A program made the position numbers and the translations under genes. The notes under the pieces are model-generated. The model saw nothing but the letters and a program-made list of their open reading frames with translations, had not been told where the DNA came from and did no database searches. DNA of 6,533 bases from Candidatus Moranbacteria bacterium UBA1302 (GTDB taxonomy: Bacteria; Patescibacteriota; Minisyncoccia; Moranbacterales; UBA1568): NCBI GenBank assembly GCA_002307715.1, contig DBUA01000007.1:1-6533 (forward strand), in the 5' to 3' direction. Of this stretch, positions 1-6,206 are shown one piece after another (the stretch's first letter is position 1; each line of letters begins with the position of its first letter).

Positions 1-1069
1 GCTGACCTCGACGGGCACTGTTATCGAAAAGCGCATCGACAGCTTCCTGAAGCATACGCTTCTCATTGCGCGTAATGACTTCCGGATCACCGATCTGGAT
101 AAGCTTCTTCAGCCGGTTATTACGATTGATGATGCGACGATACAGGTCATTCAAATCAGACGTTGCGAAACGGCCGCCATCCAAAGCTACCATCGGGCGA
201 AGATCCGGCGGAATAACTGGGATGACCGTCGGCAGCATCCATTCAAATCTGAGCGATGCTTTCTCGAATCCCTGATATACCTTAAGACGCTGCAGAAGCT
301 TCTTCTGATCGACAGACTCATCATTGTTCAATTCTTCTCTCAGTTTCTGGAGCTGATCTTTGACATCAATCTTTTCGAGAATCTTACGAATCGCTTCAGC
401 ACCGATACCGGCAGTGAAAATCTGCCCGAATCGGCTGGAAAGATTGAAATATTCGACTTCTGAAAGGATGCGGAACGGACGGACATTCTTGATGTCATCT
501 TTCGTTGAACGATACTGATCCTTCAATTCTTCAAGAGCGTTTTCTAATGCTTTCTCTTCTTTTTCGCCTGCCTTTACTTCTTTCTGCTTGGTCTTATACT
601 CCTTGTCGAGCGCTTCGAGCGCTTGAGCCTTGAGCGACTCATCGACGCTCATGATGATGTACGACGAAAAGTAAATGACACGTTCAAGATCCTGCGGTGA
701 GATACCGAGTACAAGTCCGATTTTTGATGGCACGCCGCGAAGAAACCAGATATGCGAGACTGGCGTCGCAAGCTTGATATGCCCCATGCGCTCACGCCGG
801 ACAATGGAACGGGTCACTTCAACACCGCACTTGTCGCATACGATTCCCTGATAACGGATCCTCTTATACTTGCCGCAATAGCATTCCCAGTCTTTGGATG
901 GGCCGAAGATTTTCTCGCAGAAAAGTCCATCTGGCTCGTAACGCTGGGTGCGATAATTGATTGTTTCCGGCTTCGTGATCTCACCATGCGACCATTCCAT
1001 AATCTGGTCTGGGCTCGCAAGGGAGAGTTTCACGCTGTCGAAATCGCTCACTTTCGTAATATTTTCCAT
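1..1069 (-). CDS. rpoC: DNA-directed RNA polymerase subunit beta' (N-terminal part, runs off the left edge)
   Basis: Beta' forms the clamp and half of the catalytic cleft of RNA polymerase. The first 356 codons are present. I translated them by hand because the reading frame has no stop inside the window. The start gives MENITKVSDFDSVKLSLASP, followed by the family hallmark WSHGEITKPETINYRT (residues 26-41). The zinc ribbon has Cys63, Cys65, Cys78 and Cys81 (CYCGKYKRIRYQGIVCDKC). Residues about 141-194 are a Lys/Glu-rich predicted coiled coil, longer than the equivalent stretch of E. coli. The lid/rudder-proximal motif PVIPPDLRPMVALDGGRFAT (284-303) and SDLNDLYRRIINRNN follow. The catalytic NADFDGD loop lies beyond the window. 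The ATG at 1069 is 36 nt after the rpoB stop, so the two genes form one operon. No Shine-Dalgarno site sits at a normal distance; AAGG is about 25 nt upstream and ACCTCCC lies between. Confidence 0.98.
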   Translation of the reverse strand, partial: MENITKVSDFDSVKLSLASPDQIMEWSHGEITKPETINYRTQRYEPDGLFCEKIFGPSKDWECYCGKYKRIRYQGIVCDKCGVEVTRSIVRRERMGHIKLATPVSHIWFLRGVPSKIGLVLGISPQDLERVIYFSSYIIMSVDESLKAQALEALDKEYKTKQKEVKAGEKEEKALENALEELKDQYRSTKDDIKNVRPFRILSEVEYFNLSSRFGQIFTAGIGAEAIRKILEKIDVKDQLQKLREELNNDESVDQKKLLQRLKVYQGFEKASLRFEWMLPTVIPVIPPDLRPMVALDGGRFATSDLNDLYRRIINRNNRLKKLIQIGDPEVITRNEKRMLQEAVDALFDNSARRGQ

Positions 1070-1105
1070 ATAGTAGTGTAATTGGGAGGTATTACCTTAA
1101 GCGAT

Positions 1106-4100
1106 TCAAACGGTCTCGAGATCCTCATCGTCAGGATCGGATTCGGTTTTTGCGCCCTTCAATTCGACCTGGAGACACAGACCCTTGAGCTCGTTTACGA
1201 GAACGTGGAACGAAGCTGGGAGATTCGGACTCTTGATCGGTTCACCTTTGATGATCGACTCATAAGCCTTAGAACGGCCTAACACATCATCGGATTTGAT
1301 AGTGAGCATTTCCTGAAGCGTATAAGCGGCACCATAACCTTCAAGCGCCCACACTTCCATCTCACCGAAGCGCTGCCCGCCGAACTGAGCTTTACCGCCG
1401 AGCGGTTGCTGTGTAATGAGCGAGTAGGGCCCGATGGAACGCATATGAAGCTTATCTTCGATCAAATGATTCAGCTTCATGACATACATAACGCCGACGG
1501 TGGAATCATTATCGTACGGTTCGCCGCTCTTACCATCGACAAGACGTATCTTGCCATTCTCCGGCAAACCGGCTTTCCGAAGCTCCGCTTTGATATCCCC
1601 TTCAGACACGCCATCGAGCGCCGAACTCGCAACAGTATAACCGAGTTTCATCGCTGCCCATCCGAGATGTGTCTCGAGAATCTGTCCGATGTTCATACGA
1701 GAAGCGACACCGAGAGAGTTGAGCACAACATCCACCGGCGTTCCGTCAGGAAGATACGGCATATCCTCGACAGAGGCGATGTACGATATGACACCTTTGT
1801 TACCATGGCGTCCTGCCAGTTTGTCACCAACAGAAATCTTACGGAGCTGTGCGACGGAAACCTGGATCTGTTGGAAAACACCCATCGGAAGCTTATCGCC
1901 GCGTTCACGGGAGAATATCTTCACATCGACGACTTTTCCATGTTCACCATGCGGGAGATAAAGAGAGGAATCCTTCACATCGCGTGACTTCTCACCAAAG
2001 ATGACTCGAAGCAGACGCTCTTCAGCTGTCAGATCACCTTCACCTTTCGGAGTGATCTTGCCGACCATGATATCCCCGGATGAAACTTCGGCTCCAAGAC
2101 GGATGATGCCATTTTCATCAAGATTTTTCAGGCGATCTTCACCGATATTCGGGATATCACGCGTCACGACTTCAGGCCCAAGCTTCGTATCACGCACATC
2201 GATCGTAAAATCCTCGATATGGATTGAACTCCAACGATCCTGCTGTACAACGCGTTCAGAAACGATAATAGCATCCTCGTAGTTGTAACCGTCCCATGGA
2301 ACGAATGCGACAACCATATTTTGACCGAGCGCAAGCTCACCATGATCAGTCGATGCGCCATCGGCTAAGAGATCGCCTTTCTTGACTGACTGTCCTTTGG
2401 AAACACGCACTACTTGGTTCATGGAAGTAAACGCGTTCGACTTTTCAAAACTCTGAAGCTCGTATTCCGCATCGATATAATCCTTCTTCGCGCCAGCAGG
2501 AGCTTTGGAACGGATAACGACACGCGTAGCATCAGCAACAATCACTTCGCCATCCTGCTGAGCGAGAACAACCTGTCCAGAATCCCGAGCGGCCTTATCC
2601 TCGATACCAGTACCGACAATCGGAGCCTGTGGCACGACACACGATACGGCCTGGCGCTGCATGTTCGAACCCATGAGAGCACGGTTCGCATCATCATGCT
2701 CGACAAACGGGATAAGAGCAGTCGCAATGGAAATACACTGCTTCACGGAAACATCGACATAATCAAGAGCAGTCGCTTCGATAGTCTCCGGATTTCCCTT
2801 CACGCGAGCCTCTACCATCGACTCGATGATGTTATGATATTCATCAAGCGTAATGCCAGCATGAGCGATAGACTTGCGATCCTCAACAATCGCATTCAAA
2901 TACTCGACATCAAACGTAACGAATGGCTTGATAGCAATGGTTTCGCCCTTCTTGGCGACAGCAACCTTCTCAGCATCTGATGCAGAAAGCGGCGCACCAG
3001 CCTGAACACCGGCGATATCCTCCAAAAGGATGCGATTCTCAAGGTCTTTAGCCTTGGCTTCCACTGCCTTCTTCACAATGAGATAAGGCGTCTCAAGAAA
3101 TCCATACTCATTGACACGAGCATAAGAGGCCAAATGGCCGACCAGACCGATGTTCGGACCTTCAGGAGTTTCAATCGGACAAATACGCCCATAATGGGAA
3201 TGATGCACATCGCGTACTTCGAAACCGGCACGTTCACGAGTGAGACCACCAGGCCCCATCGCCGAAAGACGTCGCTTATGTTCAAGCTCGGCAAGCGGAT
3301 TCACCTGGTCCATGAATTGTGACAGTTGAGAGCTCGAAAAAAATTCTTTCACTGATGCGGCTACCGGACGCGGATTGATAAGCTGCCCAGGAACAACCGT
3401 TTCAGGATCACATGTCGACATACGGTCCTTGATATTGCGCACCATGCGATACATACCGACGCGTAATTTGTTTTGAATGAGCTCTCCTACGGCACGGACG
3501 CGACGATTGCCAAGGTGATCGATATCATCAGCGCGACCTTCCGGATCATTGTTGAGACGAATAACTTCTTTCACGATAAGGATGAGATCTTCGATATTGA
3601 GGATGCGATTCTCTTCCTTATCCTCACGATCGACAGAAAGACGCTGGTTCAAACGATAACGGCCGACAGCGCCGAAATCATAACGCTCAAAATTGAAAAA
3701 CATCGCATCGATCATCTGCTTCGCATTTTCTTCAGTGGCAAGATCGCCTGGACGGAGTCTCTTATAGACTTCGCGATATGCTTCACCCTGATTACTGGAC
3801 GGATCCTTAAGCAGCGTAGTCTCAATATACTTCGTTTCGCCATTATCGATATCGCTGAATGCGGCGCGAATCCGTTTCTCATCAAAACCGAACGCCTTAA
3901 ACAGCGCCGTGATCGGGAGCTTGCGTTTACGATCGATCTTTACTGACAGCACGCCATCCAAATCGGTTTCGATCTCAAGCCAAGCACCGCGATTCGGAAT
4001 GATTTTCGCTCCAAAAAGCTTCTTGCTCTTCTGATAGTCCATGGTAAAGAAAACGCCTGGAGAACGGATGAGCTGGGAAACGACGACGCGCTCAACACCA

Positions 4101-4510
4101 TTGATGATGAAAGTGCCTCGTTCGGTCATGACCGGGAAATCACCAAGATAAATCTCCTGCTCTTTCACCTCGCCGGTCTGCTTGAGGAGCAATATCGCCT
4201 TAGCACGGAGCGGCGCCTCATACGATATATTCTTGTTCTTACAGATGGTAGGCGTGTACTTCGGCTCATCAAGATAGTAATCGGCAATGGAGAGCTCAAG
4301 ATCCTTATTCGTGAAGTCCGTAATCGGATCGATTTCGTCAAAAAGCTCCTTGAGACCTTTGTCCCAAAACCACTGATACGAATCAGTCTGCACCTCAATC
4401 AGATCTGGTAACGAGACCGTAATACGGTTATGGAAGAACCGACGCTTGGCGAGCGACGACTCTTTGCTGAATGTATCCTTCACTCGCAATGCTTTTTCTC
4501 CTTTAGACAT
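1106..4510 (-). CDS. rpoB: DNA-directed RNA polymerase subunit beta
   Basis: Complete beta subunit of 1134 residues, the size of compact bacterial RpoB without the large insertions of E. coli (1342). It forms the other side of the active-site cleft and the rifampicin pocket. Motifs in order: protrusion/lobe MTERGTFIINGVERVVVSQL (128-147); rifampicin region FFSSSQLSQFMDQVNPLAEL (390-409) with HKRRLSAMGPGGL; the fork motif RDVHHSHYGRICPIETPEGP (433-452); GYNYEDAI (741-748) with the acidic pair Glu745-Asp746; GDKLAGRHGNKG (895-906) with active-site lysines Lys897 and Lys905; and the C-terminal clamp segment QQPLGGKAQFGGQRFGEMEV (1034-1053). An acidic tail ends the protein. Oddities are SLGVAS at 932-937 where bacteria normally have PLGVPS, and Val403 and Met418 in the rifampicin pocket. 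The ATG at 4510 has AAGGTGG 10 nt upstream. The stop is TGA. rpoC follows after 36 nt. Confidence 0.99.
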   Translation of the reverse strand: MSKGEKALRVKDTFSKESSLAKRRFFHNRITVSLPDLIEVQTDSYQWFWDKGLKELFDEIDPITDFTNKDLELSIADYYLDEPKYTPTICKNKNISYEAPLRAKAILLLKQTGEVKEQEIYLGDFPVMTERGTFIINGVERVVVSQLIRSPGVFFTMDYQKSKKLFGAKIIPNRGAWLEIETDLDGVLSVKIDRKRKLPITALFKAFGFDEKRIRAAFSDIDNGETKYIETTLLKDPSSNQGEAYREVYKRLRPGDLATEENAKQMIDAMFFNFERYDFGAVGRYRLNQRLSVDREDKEENRILNIEDLILIVKEVIRLNNDPEGRADDIDHLGNRRVRAVGELIQNKLRVGMYRMVRNIKDRMSTCDPETVVPGQLINPRPVAASVKEFFSSSQLSQFMDQVNPLAELEHKRRLSAMGPGGLTRERAGFEVRDVHHSHYGRICPIETPEGPNIGLVGHLASYARVNEYGFLETPYLIVKKAVEAKAKDLENRILLEDIAGVQAGAPLSASDAEKVAVAKKGETIAIKPFVTFDVEYLNAIVEDRKSIAHAGITLDEYHNIIESMVEARVKGNPETIEATALDYVDVSVKQCISIATALIPFVEHDDANRALMGSNMQRQAVSCVVPQAPIVGTGIEDKAARDSGQVVLAQQDGEVIVADATRVVIRSKAPAGAKKDYIDAEYELQSFEKSNAFTSMNQVVRVSKGQSVKKGDLLADGASTDHGELALGQNMVVAFVPWDGYNYEDAIIVSERVVQQDRWSSIHIEDFTIDVRDTKLGPEVVTRDIPNIGEDRLKNLDENGIIRLGAEVSSGDIMVGKITPKGEGDLTAEERLLRVIFGEKSRDVKDSSLYLPHGEHGKVVDVKIFSRERGDKLPMGVFQQIQVSVAQLRKISVGDKLAGRHGNKGVISYIASVEDMPYLPDGTPVDVVLNSLGVASRMNIGQILETHLGWAAMKLGYTVASSALDGVSEGDIKAELRKAGLPENGKIRLVDGKSGEPYDNDSTVGVMYVMKLNHLIEDKLHMRSIGPYSLITQQPLGGKAQFGGQRFGEMEVWALEGYGAAYTLQEMLTIKSDDVLGRSKAYESIIKGEPIKSPNLPASFHVLVNELKGLCLQVELKGAKTESDPDDEDLETV

Positions 4511-4736
4511 AAAAACACGCCCACCTTATTCTCCTTGCGCCGTCTCCATGCGGCACAAACAGGTTATAGTGAGATTATCGGATAAACTCTTCAATTGTGG
4601 ATGAGGCGCGTACGCTTCATTCCGTTGGAAAATGTTAGCTGCTTGCTCTGCGGCAACGTTTCCAACTCGGTCTCGCCTTAGACCTTTCACCCAGATGGCG
4701 ATTCGAGACGAAAGTCTGCTGCTTTCTCGACAGTAT
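4511..4736 (-). ncRNA. Long structured 5' leader of rpoBC (candidate cis-regulatory RNA)
   Basis: From the probable transcription start (about 4736) to the rpoB ATG there are about 225 nt without a convincing gene. By eye the RNA can form five stem-loops. A: TCGAGA(4730-4725)/TCTCGA(4708-4703), extended by AAG/CTT. B: GGTCT(4684-4680)/AGACC(4673-4669), six-base loop AAGGCG. C: GTTGGAAA(4666-4659)/TTTCCAAC(4631-4624), with an inner TTGC/GCAA stem. F: GAGTTTAT(4589-4582)/ATAATCTC(4578-4571), one mismatch. E: TTGTGCCG(4558-4551)/CGGCGCAA(4542-4535), just before the ribosome binding site. The loop of B can pair with CGCCT at 4608-4604 to form a pseudoknot. I do not recognise a known riboswitch or ribosomal-protein leader. 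That it regulates anything is inference from the density of pairing and its place before rpoB. Confidence 0.5.
4521..4527 (-). promoter_or_regulatory. Ribosome binding site of rpoB
   Basis: AAGGTGG lies 10 nt before the rpoB ATG and supports that start. A second purine-rich stretch, AAGGAG at 4536-4531, is 20 nt from the ATG and partly locked in the 3' arm of a hairpin (4558-4535), so the nearer copy is probably the working one. Confidence 0.7.
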
Positions 4737-4741
4737 GACTG

Positions 4742-4770
4742 ATACTACCAATATTCTTGCTGCCTGTCAA
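4742..4770 (-). promoter_or_regulatory. Sigma70-type promoter of rpoBC
   Basis: The -35 box TTGACA (4770-4765) is a perfect consensus. The spacer is exactly 17 bp and the -10 box is TAGTAT (4747-4742), one mismatch from TATAAT. Transcription would start around 4736-4734. The A/T-rich stretch just upstream (about 4771-4795) could act as an UP element. It is the strongest promoter-like sequence I see in the window and fits a highly expressed polymerase operon. Confidence 0.88.
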
Positions 4771-4779
4771 ATGAAAACC

Positions 4780-4800
4780 AAAAATTGGCTTTTTAAAGCC
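4780..4800 (-). terminator. Intrinsic terminator after the amidase/TsaB-like pair
   Basis: The inverted repeat GGCTT-TAAA-AAGCC (4800-4787) is followed by AATTTTT (4786-4780). It lies 22 nt after the stop of the TsaB-like gene and just before the rpoB promoter. The stem is only five base pairs and A/U-rich below the GGC, so termination may be partial. Confidence 0.6.
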
Positions 4801-4821
4801 GTTGCGCAAAAAAATGGAAAG

Positions 4822-5118
4822 TTATTCCTGTTTTTCAGTTTTCATCGTCACACCATAATTATATACCCTTCTCACCGTTTCGGCAATGCGATATGACGTA
4901 TACGCTTCTGGAACATCGGTTTCTACGAAAAATCCGCTCACTTCTTCAGGCTGCAATCCGGCTTCCACCAAAAGATCCACAACCGCCTGGAACAAATGCG
5001 CACCCATATCGCGCGATTCCTTCCATTCGCGAGACAACCGCACGACGCCATTTTCCAATAAATCAAGCGACGAACCTGCCTTTCCTATCCTTAATCGTAA
5101 TGCATACATAAGAATCAT
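4822..5118 (-). CDS. Short TsaB-like protein (N-terminal lobe only)
   Basis: The protein has 98 residues. TsaB is an inactive actin-fold partner of TsaD in making the tRNA modification t6A, usually about 220-230 residues. Here the pattern of its N-terminal lobe is visible: a beta-hairpin-like start ending in LLENGVV (20-26), then the helix HLFQAVVDLLVEAGLQPEEV (41-60), which resembles the usual LLPxVxxLLxxAGLxxxDL, a strand GFFVETD (62-68), and EAYTSYRIAETVRRVY (71-86) where TsaB has GSFTGLRIGxATAKGL. The match is by pattern only and is moderate. The usual IDTS start and GPG residues are lost and the whole second lobe is absent. I chose the ATG at 5118 because its ATGA overlaps the amidase stop, typical of translational coupling. 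An ATG at 5145 inside the amidase and one at 5109 are also possible. It could instead be an unrelated small protein. Confidence 0.6.
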   Translation of the reverse strand: MILMYALRLRIGKAGSSLDLLENGVVRLSREWKESRDMGAHLFQAVVDLLVEAGLQPEEVSGFFVETDVPEAYTSYRIAETVRRVYNYGVTMKTEKQE

Positions 5119-5879
5119 TTCAATCGTTTCCACTCGAAATTCCATGGATCTGTCTTGCGCCCAGGAGCGATATCATCATGACCGACGACTGACGTGATAG
5201 GATACTTCCCTTTCAAGAAACCGATCAGACTCTTCACCGCGGCATATTGGGCATCGGTGTATTCATCATCCTTCGTATCCAGCATTTCAATGCCGATAGA
5301 GAAATCATTGACATTCGTCCGTCCGTCCGCCATTTTCGATACGCCGGCATGATAAGCGATATCCGCATCCTTCACAAGACGATATATATTCCCCTTCCGA
5401 TCGATCATATAATGCGGAGCAACGCCATAGCTCTTCCAAATCGCAATAACTGCCGCAACAGAATATGGATCATCCCCATTCGGATCATACGATGAATGGA
5501 TCACGATCGTATCGATAGTCCTGGATTTCGACGGAACGCTGAATCCGAACGAAACAAAACGGTCTATGACGGCGATTCCGCTCGTCGGTGCTTTTTGTGT
5601 TTCCGACGCCGCTGATACCGCCGCCGCCGATGAAGTTCCACTACTCTTGGAATCCTCTTCGCTGGCTGAGTCACTATCAGATGCGACCGATGCCGATCCG
5701 GATATACCGTCGGAAGCCATCAAAGATATTTCTCCTGGAAGTTCCGTTTCTTCTATTCCTGACACATCAGTCCTTTCCGCTACGATCGGTTGATGACTCC
5801 CTTTCGAAAACCAAACATACGCGCCAAGCGCGATGATACCAATCAGAATGACGATAAAAGAAAATGAGATGCGTTTCAT
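5115..5879 (-). CDS. Membrane-anchored AmpD-type N-acetylmuramoyl-L-alanine amidase
   Basis: The protein has 254 residues and belongs to the Amidase_2 (AmpD/PGRP-like) family, zinc enzymes that cut the bond between MurNAc and the first L-Ala of the peptidoglycan stem. Residues 5-24 are hydrophobic after MKR and form a signal anchor or uncleaved signal peptide. Residues about 50-100 are a low-complexity Ser/Ala/Asp/Glu linker. The catalytic domain spans about 103-254: IVIHSS (zinc His128), APHYMIDRKGNIYRLV (155-170), YHAG (His177), SIGIEM (catalytic Glu198) and GHDDIAPGRKTDPW (zinc His234, Lys242, Asp244), which closely follows AmpD. All key residues are present, so it should be active outside the membrane in wall turnover. 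There is no lipoprotein cysteine and no separate wall-binding repeat. Its stop overlaps the next start (ATGA). No good Shine-Dalgarno site precedes the ATG. Confidence 0.93.
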   Translation of the reverse strand: MKRISFSFIVILIGIIALGAYVWFSKGSHQPIVAERTDVSGIEETELPGEISLMASDGISGSASVASDSDSASEEDSKSSGTSSAAAVSAASETQKAPTSGIAVIDRFVSFGFSVPSKSRTIDTIVIHSSYDPNGDDPYSVAAVIAIWKSYGVAPHYMIDRKGNIYRLVKDADIAYHAGVSKMADGRTNVNDFSIGIEMLDTKDDEYTDAQYAAVKSLIGFLKGKYPITSVVGHDDIAPGRKTDPWNFEWKRLK

Positions 5880-5885
5880 GATTCC

Positions 5886-5891
5886 ATCATA
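5886..5891 (-). promoter_or_regulatory. Possible -10 box of the amidase gene (leaderless transcript)
   Basis: TATGAT ends 6 nt before the amidase ATG, which would put the transcription start at or next to the A of the start codon. No good -35 box lies 16-18 bp upstream (only T-rich sequence belonging to the terminator). A perfect TTGACA at 5902-5897 is only 5 bp from the -10 box, which is wrong spacing. The call is weak and rests on the -10 match and on the missing ribosome binding site. Confidence 0.3.
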
Positions 5892-5900
5892 TACCGTGTC

Positions 5901-5937
5901 AAAGAAAGAAAACAGGGCAAGCCAGAATGGTTGCCCC
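5901..5937 (-). terminator. Intrinsic terminator after the DUF883-like gene
   Basis: GGGCAA (5936-5931) pairs with TTGCCC (5920-5915). An inner CCA/TGG extends the stem around a TTC loop with one bulged C. A T-rich tail (TGTTTTCTTTCTTT, 5914-5901) follows. It lies about 28 nt after the stop of the upstream gene, between it and the amidase, so it separates the two transcription units. Confidence 0.75.
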
Positions 5938-5963
5938 GATTCTTCATAAGGAATCCCCCTCGA

Positions 5964-6206
5964 TTATTTCTTCTTGTTGGAAGAAACAAGCAACGAGATA
6001 GCAGCGCCCAAAGCAGCACCGATACCAGCAGCCACCGCAGCAGCCTTTTCCGGATTCTTCTTCACGTACGTATCAACGGTCTTGAGCGTACCGTCAAGAT
6101 GCTTCTTCACTTTAGCAAGCTCCTTTTCAGCAATCTTGCGGCTCTTTTCGAGCTCAGCAGCCACTTTTTCTTTCACTTCTTCTATCGTCACATTCTTCTT
6201 CGACAT
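5964..6206 (-). CDS. DUF883 (ElaB/YqjD)-like small membrane-anchored helical protein
   Basis: The protein has 80 residues. Residues 1-46 are a highly charged, Lys/Glu/Ala-rich predicted helix or coiled coil. The sequence then runs TYVKKNPEKAAAVAAGIGAA (46-65) and continues into LGAAISLLV, a short glycine-zipper membrane segment (Gly61, Gly63, Gly67), ending in NKKK. A charged helix, the xxNPxxA junction and a glycine-rich C-terminal anchor are the hallmarks of the ElaB/YqjD family. In E. coli these are inner-membrane proteins that associate with ribosomes in stationary phase; that role is known for the family and not shown here. The next gene upstream is YqjE-like, as in the E. coli yqjD-yqjE pair. 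A promoter (6253-6224) and a terminator (5937-5901) bracket the gene. No Shine-Dalgarno site is visible before the ATG. A YtxH-like small protein is the main alternative. Confidence 0.75.
   Translation of the reverse strand: MSKKNVTIEEVKEKVAAELEKSRKIAEKELAKVKKHLDGTLKTVDTYVKKNPEKAAAVAAGIGAALGAAISLLVSSNKKK

Noticed and set aside
1406..1987. 193-codon open frame on the plus strand
   Set aside because: It is the complement of rpoB, which is certain from its motifs; the translation resembles no protein family and has no promoter or ribosome binding site.
2414..2980. 188-codon open frame on the plus strand
   Set aside because: Antisense shadow of rpoB with no recognisable motifs.
3336..3343. A-run in rpoB as a programmed frameshift site
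   Set aside because: The rpoB frame is continuous through it and the protein matches the family on both sides.
4526..4549. Seven-codon reading frame METAQGE just before rpoB
   Set aside because: Its ATG lies in a hairpin loop with no ribosome binding site before it, and its stop overlaps the rpoB site by chance-level coincidence.
5118..5145. Earlier ATG for the TsaB-like protein (107 residues)
   Set aside because: It would overlap the amidase by 31 nt and adds MEFRVETIE with no family resemblance; the ATGA start is the more usual arrangement.
5897..5902. Perfect TTGACA before the amidase
   Set aside because: No -10 box at 16-18 bp: that distance falls on the start codon itself, and the TATGAT box is only 5 bp away.
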